Of a DNA stretch of 64,000 nt, positions 15,301 through 27,300 are shown piece after piece; position 1 is the stretch's first letter; each line of letters opens with the position of its first letter. Made by a program: the position numbers and the translations under genes. The notes below the pieces were generated by a model that was not told the origin of the DNA, made no database searches, and saw only the letters and a program-made list of their open reading frames with translations. This DNA comes from Antedon mediterranea (Eukaryota; Echinodermata; Crinoidea; Comatulida; Antedonidae), in the NCBI RefSeq assembly GCF_964355755.1, contig NC_092679.1, positions 622,001 to 686,000 of the forward strand, in the 5' to 3' direction.

Positions 15301-18300
15301 CACAAAATTGCTTCTAATCACAATGTGTCATCAACATAGAAACATTGATTTTACGAGCAAGATAGACTTCTTTGGTCACATGATTAGACATAAACGGGAA
15401 ATTGTCAGCCAAGTTTAATGAAATCATTACTCTTAGAAGATGAGATAACTCATTATGTGGAAAGTCCATGCTAAGTCTGACAATGTCAAATAATCTATAC
15501 CACATAGTAAAAATGTGCTTTACAAATGTAGTATACAGATCATGTCATTTATAATATTTTGTGGTGTGTGTGATCATAGATTTATACAATAATTTGAACA
15601 GAGAAAGAGAATAAAAAAACATTCAACAATATAATCCCTCCCTCTACTGATGTTTGAAAATAGTCAAAACCTAATTTATGAATCCAGAAATTTAATTTAT
15701 AATAAATTTATTTTTTTTATCATAAAACCCTCCAAAAAAACCCATCCCTCTACCGATGTTTTGAGAGTAGTCGAATCGGACAACTGAAATTCGTGGAATC
15801 ACAAAAGAATTTTACCAAAGCAGACAACCAAATTGATAATAAAATTGATGTATTATCAGAGATTGTTCACTCTACATGATGTGAAATGCCATATTCTACT
15901 ATTAATACCATATTTTATTGTAACATTTGCTTTTGAAAATGTGTGAAAATTAAAGGTTACTTGAATACTCAAACACACAGTCATAGATAGGATAATGAAA
16001 TTCAAGACTGTCAATTTCTCAGCTAATATTTTGTTTCTTCTTTAAATTCTTCTGTTTTTTTTCTGTAGAATCGTTATCGTGGGAGATATCCTCCGCTCAC
16101 TCTTATTGACGTATCGACAACATTTATCAAGATTATAGGCAAATCTTAGATTATCTTAAGCGTATCAACTTAGCTCTACTTTTTCTACATATACCCATTA
16201 AACATAAGTATATAGAAAATGTTATATTCGTCCGAGGTCAATGACATTTTCTAAAATTATGTAACTAGTTTTATTAAAGATGTATTGTCCCCCAATGAAA
16301 CAATAAAATGAAGATAAATAAATTCAGATAGTTGTAAAGGTTATTCACTTCGTATAAAAAAAACAAACAAAAATCACTAAAAAGACAAAATAACAGTTAA
16401 ATTTAACCACAATCCCATTTTCCAACAGACAATTTGAAAACTTTTTATATTTTGCTTAATCACTGCTTTTATTATGTTAACACAACTGTTCTTCCTTCTA
16501 TTTTATTTTAATTGGTTAAATAGGACAAGAATTTACTATATTATTTTGATCAAATTGTAGTACTACTACAGAGGGAGCTATTCATTTTATTGGTATTACC
16601 TGTGAACATACAAATTATTCACAATGTTTGTAAATGTAATTATTATATTTTAATCATTATAGTAATTAATCACTTTATTACTAATTTAAATGGTAACATC
16701 ATATACATATTCAATTTATAAAGAAATATTAAAATAAATAGAGTTTTTATAATAATTATAAGATTAAGATTTGGCAAAGAATAAGTTTATAGATGTAGGC
16801 CAGCGATACTTACAAGTGATATCGTATCTGAATTTAACAATTAATTAGACGCAAAATTAGAGTAAAGACATTTAAAATGATGAAAGGAAGATAAGCTTAG
16901 AGAACGTGATCAAGAACGAGATGGCTTGATGTCGACGACGAGACAAGCAAAACTCATCTTTAAAACAGCAATAATGTCGGCAAAAATATCTCTGTCAATG
17001 TACAAAAACTAATCATGATTTCTTTGTACAAATAATGTTTAAATTCTGTTTTCTACGAATCGGATGATTGCTCTAAATTGTTATTTACCGGCAATAATTA
17101 CTAATAGATAAAAAAAAATAATAAAGATTTTGAATTAAATCAAATATATAGTTTTAGGAAACATGATATCGGTCAGCTCATAATGAAACGTCTCAAGAAA
17201 AGTCAAAGAATACTACTGAACTGGTGCATTATCTAAAGAGGTGGCAATGAATGCATTTAACAATCAATCTGTGTTAAATAGAAGCATAGAATAGGATATA
17301 AGCATAGAACAGGTTAACACTTGGTCATATTATGCAAGATCTTAGGTACCTATCAAAACCTGAGCTGCACCGACGAGATCTAATAAGATTGAAACAGAAC
17401 GCCTACTGTCTGCAGATTGCGTATATATTTTCGAAGAAAAACTGAATTTTACCAAACAATCTAAAATAGCAAGTAAACCAACATCACCACACAATTCTAG
17501 ATAACATCTAAAACATCGCTTCATTAAGAGATCCTGGAAAGAACTAGTTTTATGTGTTGACAAAAGAGAGCAGATTCTAGGAATATGTATCAAATTGATT
17601 GACAATTTAAGAATTATCACACTACACAAATCTTGTATAATGAGTAGAGTGCTTACACTAGCATTTGAAACTAATAAATATCAACGAGCGTTGTTAATTA
17701 CACTTGAATTTCATTATAATGTCAAACAATGTGCTGAAGAAAGCATGTTTAATAAACTGTTTGATAATTGTACATTAAGAAATAAAAAAATTAATTAAAA
17801 ATAAAAATATTCCATAATATAGTAAACAAGTATAACATTCATCCAATGGGACTTTCAAAACATAATGTATAATTATTAATTCTACAGATCAATCAATTCC
17901 TCAACTTACCCCTTCTCTCTCTTGTTCAGCTAATTGTAATGAACATCTTAATTCAAAGAGTGTGTCGCCACCAAACATAACCCCAATAAAGGCACCATCC
18001 TTCTTTAAACAGTTGCAAATCTAGAAGAATTCATAGTATTTAAAAGACCTCTTTGCCACTCATATATTATAATCTGTCTTTCTCATCCAAAACAGTTAGA
18101 AACTTGCCAATTACGGGATGGATAAAATATAATTAGAATAAGGTTAACTGTTTATCAGATTTATTAAGGTATCTAAACACATGGGTACGGTTCACTTCTT
18201 TACTGTAATTATATTGTTTGAAGGTTTGCATGGCGAAATCAATAATAAGGTTGCGGCACACCACGTATATTAGTTCTAAAAAAAACTGTTGAGTTTCTCA

Positions 18301-21300
18301 ATCTGTTAAAAGTTGTAAAGGAAGGCTATGTATGGTATGGGCAATGAACGTCAGACCATGGAGGAAAAAATAAAAGGAGATCTCTCAAGATCGTTTAATG
18401 TTTATAAACAATTGTAATCCAATTTTCCCCTATGCTACAAAGTTATGGTTTTCCGCTCCGGTGACTCCGATTTGTGCTCGCAAATTTATTTTTTCCTCCA
18501 TTACATGGTCAGACTAAGTGGATAAAAAGAGTAGCTAGATGTTTATTGTACGTTTTTAATTACATTTGCCATAATATCATCTCTTGTGTGTAAACAATTA
18601 CAGATTCCTATGTTTTTTCAATACAATGTAATCTTCAAAGAGATGTACACTAATGGTTGTCCAGATCATTCACCTTCTTCTCACATCCCAAACAAACATC
18701 GCAAAACACAAAAAAAAACCAGATTTTCAAAATAGTATCTACTCTCTATTTTCCATTCTCTCATCAACATTGAACTGTATTTAAACCTCAAAACAACATT
18801 ACAATCTAATACGTTACTATTTTAATAAAAACATCAGGTACTTTGGATGTGAATACTTAAAGGATGGGGAAAAACAGCTATATTTTAGTACAGCTCCTCA
18901 AACAGCTTATTTCATTTCTCAAGATTAATTATGATCTCTCTAAAAATGGCACAGACAAAAATTGGACTGAATGATTTGAACACAGAAAACTGGTAATCAA
19001 GCATGTTACCACAAAGTTAAGCCACAACTAAATTACATTGTACAACTTGCTTATGTTAAATTATAGTAATCATGTAAAGGGTAGGGATAATAGAAAGCGT
19101 ACAGATTTTCTTGTTAGAGAGTATTTAACGCTTTTTGCAAATACTCAAATATTGCAAAAGGTGAAATTTTCTTTGATTACTAGTAGGCCTAATTACATAA
19201 ATTATTAATTTTTACTTGATGCCAATCAAAATTGCAGTTAATTTATCATCTAATTACTATTACTTTCTGATTGAATTACCCTACCTTTGTACTCTTGGCT
19301 TATGTGTAATTGGGTAAAACATCTTATTAACATAGGACACCTGTTCATATGCTAATTACGATAACCTGGTATATTAACATCATATGTTGATGGATGTTCA
19401 CATTCACTAATAATGCTCCTTAAACATTGCCAGCAAAACATACACCAGGCTTAAATAAACACTGGTCTTGTGTATAGTGCGCACATAGTCCTGGATGTGT
19501 ACTAAAGTGATTTGCCCAAATATGGTAGTGAATATGCTTTAAATATTGAAATAGTGAAATGATGTCGTCATGCCCATATATGTCACATAAAGTGTGATAG
19601 TGTGTAATAAGTAAGTACTTACCTGATGGAGAGTTCCTGGTAGATTGTTGACCCAGTGCAAACTAAAAAAAAAAGAAATTCTTCAAAAGTTTTTCAAATT
19701 AAAATCTTCAAATAAATCAACCTTATCATAATCTACACAGAAGAATAATATGACTTATAACATATTTGAGTATTTATTCCATTTTGTCGTAATCTAAAAC
19801 CAGCCGCAATTAAATCTTATGACAGCATTCATATCTAAAATTAATTGTGCATACATTTCATAACATTAATTATAAAATTAAAAACAAATCAAATAGTAAT
19901 AAATTAATAATATTATAACAAGAAAAATTGTGAACAGTTACAGTTTATTTGTAATGGTTCTCATTATAGAAAGTTGATAAGAAACCAAAGGGTATGTGAG
20001 CACTACATTTTATTATGAAGCATCTGTTTTCTAATGGTCATGTCGCGTGTTTGTTCTAATGGTCATGTCCCGTGTTTGTTCTAATGGTCATGTTGCGTGT
20101 TTGTTCTAATGGTGTTGGCGCGAGAGGTTGTAGGTTTGAGCCTCATTGGAGACGTTTTATCACATGATCAATTTATGGGACAATGTGAGCTATGCTAGGC
20201 GGAACACTGTGTTAACGGTCTTTCACACCTGTTCCGGCACGGTTCTTTCCAACGTCAAAAAAATCTAATCGAACATGTGTTTCATTTTCACGACGCTCCA
20301 CGCGGCTATGCACCAATCGATATGCGCATGGCTGCATGAAAAACGAAACATTGACTTGATTTTTTGGCCGCAGGAATAGAACCGTGTCAGAACAAGTGTT
20401 AAAGACCCTTTACACACTAACTGTACACTTCATTTTTAAAGGTCCTCTTTATAAAAGGAAATGATGAGATAGGATGAATTAAAATCCATGAATGTAATTG
20501 ATAATAGTTTAGAAACAATTCCTAATAATAGATGCAATAAATCACCAAAAAATAAATGTAAACAAAGTAATAAATCCAGTAAAAAAGTAAGTAACCGAAT
20601 AATGAAGATCTTACAAACCAAAGGATAAAAACAATTGATCTAGTAAAGTGATTTGTTGTGTTTTAGATACAATACAAATCATTTAAAACATTTCTTGTTT
20701 TTTTTTGCCAGTGTAATAAAACTGAGCAAAGTAAAGTAAGTACTTAAATTCACATAAAGTAGTCTTTTATCTCAAATTACAATTTAAAGATTAAATATGC
20801 AAATTTTTTTTAAATCGCATTTTTGCTGTTTATCAAACTAATGGAACAAGTCTAGCAAATATCTTGTTTTGTTGACTGAAATTACAATTTAAAGCTTTAA
20901 AATAGCGAAGTTTCCTATAAAAAGTTTACTTATAATTGCTGGTATTTAGACTTCAATTAGAGTAATGGAAATGATGATAGATTGTTTAATTTCAAAATTC
21001 CTACAACAAACATTGTTTTGCAAAAAGGGATTCTGTATTCTATGATAATATTGATTTGCTAATTAGATAAAACTAATTATATTATTAATTAATTATTAGT
21101 TGGATTATCAACAAATTATGGATTAATACATTTTGTGCAATTATAATACTTAAATAATTTCTTCTAGGAAGACATATTTTTACTTTTTTTAAAAATAATG
21201 TTTCCATCCGCCCTTAGATTTTATCAATCTAAAAAAGTCTCTAAAACACATTTACTCGTAATTTAAATTTAAACTTATTTTACATGATCTACTAAATAAC

Positions 21301-24300
21301 ATTCACAATTCTCTCATTGTCCAAAAAAAGAATTTAGAATGTTTTGAATTAGAATGGCGACATCAGTAAATGTGTTACACATGTTTCAAATGCAATTGTT
21401 GCCCTTTTAAAAAATATTGCATTATGTTATTATAATCAAACAAAACATTGAATATCAAAATACTAATAGATTTGTTGTTGATGTCTATTTTTATAGCCTT
21501 TTAGAACATTTAAAAAATATAATTATTATCTAGAGAAATGAATTTCTGAAATTACCATCACGATGTATTACAATTAATGATGATTTATTGTTGGATGACA
21601 TCTATTGTTAAATGGCTGTTTCAGTCATTAGTGCATGTAAAAGTTTTAAATTTAAATTACTGGAACATGTTAGTCAAAGATATGACATTTGACATTTAAT
21701 CACACAAAATAATAACAAATGAGTATTGATGGAAAAGGCTAATTGTGATTACAATGAAAATGATGATAGATGCTTCTGTATCTATAATTTGGACTGTTAC
21801 ATAGGAAAATAATTTGATACAGGGTCACATATGTATCACATGTGAGGCCCTAAATGAAACCTTTGTGTGAATGTGTAAATGAATAATACTGGTATTGCAT
21901 GTGATAACACTTTAAGGAAATATAATATACCATTCTAGTCTAGTATATTACGATTGAGTTCGCTATTGGAGTTCCCCAGGTCTAGTATATTACGACTGAG
22001 TTTGCTATTGGAGTTCCCCAGTGTCTAGTATATTACGACTGAGTTCGCTATTGGAGTTCCCCAGGTCTAGTATATTACGACTGAGTTCGCTATTGGAGTT
22101 CCCCAGGTCTAGTATGTTACGACTGAGTTCGCTATTGGAGTTCCCCAGGTCTAGTTTATTTCGACTGAGTTTGCTATTGGAGTTCCCCAGGTCTAGTATA
22201 TTACGACTGAGTTCGCTATTGGAGTTCCCCAGTGTCTAGTATGTTACGACTGAGTTCGCTATTGGAGTTCCCCAGGTCTAGTTTATTTCGACTGAGTTCG
22301 CTATTGGAGTTCCCCAGTGTCTAGTATATTACGACTGAGTTCGCTATTGGAGTTCCCCAGTGTCTAGTATATTACGACCGAGTTCGCTATTGGAGTTCCC
22401 CAGGTCTAGTATGTTACGACTGAGTTTGCTATTGGAGTTCCCCAGGTCTAGTATGTTACGACTGAGTTTGCTATTGGAGTTCCCCAGGTCTAGTATGTTA
22501 CGACTGAGTTCGCTATTGGAGTTCCCCAGGTCTAGTATATTACGACTGAGTTCGCTATTGGAGTTCCCCAGTGTCTAGTATATTACGACTGAGTTCGCTA
22601 TTGGAGTTCCCCAGTGTCTAGTATGTTACGACTGAGTTTGCTATTGGAGTTCCCCAGGTCTAGTATATTACGACTGAGTTCGCTATTGGAGTTCCCCAGG
22701 TCTAGTATATTACGACTGAGTTCGCTATTGGAGTTCCCCAGTGTCTAGTATATTACGACTGAGTTCGCTATTGGAGTTCCCCAGTGTCTAGTATATTACG
22801 ACTGAGTTTGCTATTGGAGTTCCCCAGGTCTAGTATGTTACGACTGAGTTCGCTATTGGAGTTCCCCAGGTCTAGTATATTACGACTGAGTTCGCTATTG
22901 GAGTTCCCCAGGTCTAGTATATTACGACTGAGTTCGCTATTGGAGTTCCCCAGTGTCTAGTATATTACGACTGAGTTCGCTATTGGAGTTCCCCAGTGTC
23001 TAGTATATTACGACTGAGTTTGCTATTAGAGTTCCCCAGGTCTAGTATATTACGACTGAGTTCGCTATTGGAGTTCCCCAGGTCTAGTATATTACGACTG
23101 AGTTCGCTATTGGAGTTCCCCAGTGTCTAGTATATTACGACTGAGTTCGCTATTGGAGTTCCCCAGTGTCTAGTATATTACGACTGAGTTTGCTATTGGA
23201 GTTCCCCAGGTCTAGTATGTTACGACTGAGTTCGCTATTGGAGTTCCCCAGGTCTAGTATATTACGACTGAGTTCGCTATTGGAGTTCCCCAGGTCTAGT
23301 ATATTACGACTGAGTTCGCTATTGGAGTTCCCCAGGTCTAGTATATTACGACTGAGTTCGCTATTGGAGTTCCCCAGGTCTAGTATATTACGATTGAGTT
23401 CGATATTGGAGTTCCCCAGGTCTAGTATGTTACGACTGAGTTCGCTATTGGAGTTCCCCAGGTCTAGTATATTACGACTGAGTTTGCTATTGGGGTTCCC
23501 CAGGTCTAGTATATTACGACTGAGTTCGCTATTGGAGTTCCCCAGGTCTAGTATGTTACGACTGAGTTCGCTATTGGAGTTCCCCAGGTCTAGTATGTTA
23601 CGACTGAGTTCGCTATTGGAGTTCCCCAGGTCTAGTATGTTACGACTGAGTTCGCTATTGGAGTTCCCCAGGTCTAGTATATTACGACTGAGTTCGCTAT
23701 TGGAGTTCCCCAGTGTCTAGTATATTACGACTGAGTTCGCTATTGGAGTTCCCCAGTGTCTAGTATGTTACGACTGAGTTTGCTATTGGAGTTCCCCAGG
23801 TCTAGTATATTACGACTGAGTTCGCTATTGGAGTTCCCCAGGTCTAGTATATTACGACTGAGTTCGCTATTGGAGTTCCCCAGGTCTAGTATATTACGAC
23901 TGAGTTCGCTATTGGAGTTCCCCAGGTCTAGTATATTACGACTGAGTTCGCTATTGGAGTTCCCCAGGTCTAGTATATTACGATTGAGTTCGATATTGGA
24001 GTTCCCCAGGTCTAGTATGTTACGACTGAGTTCGCTATTGGAGTTCCCCAGGTCTAGTATATTACGACTGAGTTTGCTATTGGGGTTCCACATCCACGTC
24101 AAACAGCGAAAATGGGACATTAAGTGTTCCGAGAGCCGTTTTCATTGTTTAAGTTAGCCGGAGCCTTTTTCGATTGGCTATAAATAGAAAGTTACCGAGC
24201 ATTTCGAGCGACGCGAGTTCTGACTTCCGTGTTTTATAGGCTGTCTAAATTTCCCTTTTAACGGGTTTATATTAAATTATATTGTTGTTTGATTTATTTC

Positions 24301-27300
24301 TGTTTATAAAGAACATTTATATTAAACAAAAACCACAACAATAGCAATTTTAGTTGATTATGGATTAATTTATTCGAATTCTAAGATAAACGTCTAAGCC
24401 AAGTGTAAACGTAAACAAAGCGAGTCATACGGCGAAAACAAAAAAGTGAAAACTAACTAATTTGTTAAAATAGCTAACATTAATTTGCAATTTTTAAATG
24501 AAATTCTGAAAACGCTATAATATAGTCTTATATGCATTTTCAAAGATTTCCAAATATAAGCTTGGGGTTATTTTTCAAACAAATTCTATAAGGAGTTGAA
24601 GATAGTGTATTTTGAGCGAAAGTGCGGTGCGCGTAGGCCTAGGAAGACACGGCAGGGCTGGAATACTCGTTTCCTTAGGCGACGAGAACGACGGAAGATG
24701 CGCTCCATCACTGTGCTCTCAATTTTAGTTCTTGTTAAGTGGATGATGCAGAATCTTATAATATGGGCTTATAAATTTTAAAATAAAGTGCTCAACTTTC
24801 ATTTTTCTTAAAATTATGAAGATTAGTGTGAAGTGGGGACTGTCTGCATGCCTGAACAGCTGACTTGGTAAAATACTGAAAAATCAGTCAATTAGTTAGG
24901 CCTAGGCTAATTAATTAATGTACAGTATATAATGTCATATTTTTATGAATAGAGCTAAATCTACTAGTAGGCTTACTAGTAATCTCATAATAAATCTAAT
25001 AATGTCACCTGTCACTAACATATGATTGATTTAAGTATATGCTGAAAATGTTTACTTTTTATCGGAGCTAAAATGAAATTTCGCAGTTCCCTGCTTTTTA
25101 TTATAATAATGGAGCAATAAATGAAATACAAATACACACCAATTAACATTTTAACTTTTAATATTATCACAAATTTCACCTTAAAAATCAGACAAGTTTT
25201 CTACATCAACTTAGCTAACATTTGTACTAAGCCTAATCTTCAATAGATTTACTATTACTGTAGTAGGCCTATTACCATTATTTATTTGCCAATTTGAAAT
25301 GTACATTTAAACTTTATTAAACTACTGCACAACAACCAACTGCCACTTGAACCTTTAAATAAGTAAATTAGGATAAGTTAAAGTTTTTACAAAATAAATG
25401 TCTTTTTGGCAATACATCTATAGATATCCATAATTACAGTATTAATAGTGCTTTTTCAAATTATATGCCAGAAGTAAATTAATATGACTCATAAGAAATT
25501 GTTGTTGATTTAATGCTATTTGTATTGAAGTATGTAGAACAATCCTCTGTGGTCTGTAAAAAAACAACAACATTCAATTAATAATAATCATTATTTAATT
25601 ATATTTGTATATTTATTCTTATTTTCTTAGTTAGGCCTATAAACAACACGCGCCTGACAATCAACACGCGCCAATAATGCACGCACTACCCCACTATTAT
25701 AGGCTAAAGCCTGGCTCTCCTACTGTACTACTAGGCCTAGACTATATTGATTTATAAATAAAACAAAGAGGCTTTGTAGAGTTTTATGATTTAAAACAGC
25801 TTTCCTATATATTATATGTTTCCCTTATTAATTTACAAAACCACATTTCTTATCTTATGGCGTAAAAAATGATTTTAGCTACAACCATGTGTTCCATTTT
25901 CGATAGTGAAATACCCAAGAAGGCACATGTTTAAGCAGCCATTAAAAAAAAATAAAAAATAACCCCAACGAGATTTTTTTATTAACTACTATTGAAAAAT
26001 CAAATATTCAGAAACTATAAAACCCACCTTCTCAAAAAATTGCGTTGTTTTATTACAGCCTCAACAAATTAGACGAAATTTTAACATTCGAATAGCCTAA
26101 AATTGTTTAAAAAACATCGGTGTAATTCACCCTTGTTTCATAAAAATATAATGGGTTCGTCGATTAAAAAACAATATCACGTGGTTCGTAGATGCCTTGT
26201 CAAAGGTTTTCATGAATTATTCATTAGTAAATAAATCCAAAAGTTCCAATTGGCCAGTTTGCAAAAACCTAAGATTTACTTTTCAAAACAAAGTTGCTTC
26301 CGGGTAATTGTCAACGCTGTCTCGTGTGCAAAAACGATTCGCTGCCGATAGAGGGCTCACTACTTTTTGTCCCTGGTGAATTGAGTGTGGTTCCCCAGGT
26401 CTAGTATATTACGACTGAGTTCGCTATTGGAGTTCCCCAGGTCTAGTATGTTACGACTGAGTTCGCTATTGGAGTTCCCCAGGTCTAGTATGTTACGACT
26501 GAGTTCGCTATTGGAGTTCCCCAGGTCTAGTATGTTACGACTGAGTTCGCTATTGGAGTTCCCCAGGTCTAGTATATTACGACTGAGTTCGCTATTGGAG
26601 TTCCCCAGTGTCTAGTATATTACGACTGAGTTCGCTATTGGAGTTCCCCAGTGTCTAGTATATTACGACTGAGTTTGCTATTGGAGTTCCCCAGGTCTAG
26701 TATGTTATCTTCTTGTTTGTATTGTTCATGTGAAATCCGGAATGCCTATATATTGACATGATGATGTCATATCACTACCATATTTTGGCATATCAAAACC
26801 ATCACATCACACTTTTTTTGTCAAACTAGTTTGATAGTGTAGACAGAGCTTTAGTAGATTGATGCGATGTTATGCTCTTTCAACCAATCAATAGACAGAA
26901 CCGAAATATAATATAAAACATACCTGAGATTACTAATAACAAGATCTAGTGAGTTTTGCTGAAATGGAATGAATTCCTCATCTGCTTGAACTTTAATCGT
27001 CTTCACATCTTCACAGATGAAACTTTGAGTCTACAAAATAAAACGCAAAACTTAAGCCTTGTGTAACACTCTCAAACTTAAGCCTTGTGTAACACTCTCA
27101 AACTTAAGCCTTGTGTAACACTCTCAAACTTAAGCCTTGTGTAACACTCTCAAACTTAAGCCTTGTGTAACACTCTCAAACTTAAGCCTTGTGTAACACT
27201 CTCAAACTTAAGCCTTGTGTAACACTCTCAAACTTAAGCCTTGTGTAACACTCTCAAACTTAAGCCTTGTGTAACACTCTCAAACTTAAGCCTTGTGTAA

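Noticed and set aside
22021-24157. Plus- and minus-strand ORFs of [14 protein letters not shown] or [13 protein letters not shown] repeats, up to 184 codons
   Set aside because: The 42-bp unit is divisible by three and lacks stops in these frames. The 44-bp units break them. They are repeat artefacts.
24596-24781. Arg-rich 61-codon plus-strand ORF in the 2.3-kb insertion
   Set aside because: It has no ATG at its start (TTG) and no recognisable motif. The basic run is short.
24090-26388. Solo LTR
   Set aside because: The ends are not TG...CA and no primer-binding or polypurine sequence was seen, although the ATTGG/TATA site fits an LTR promoter.
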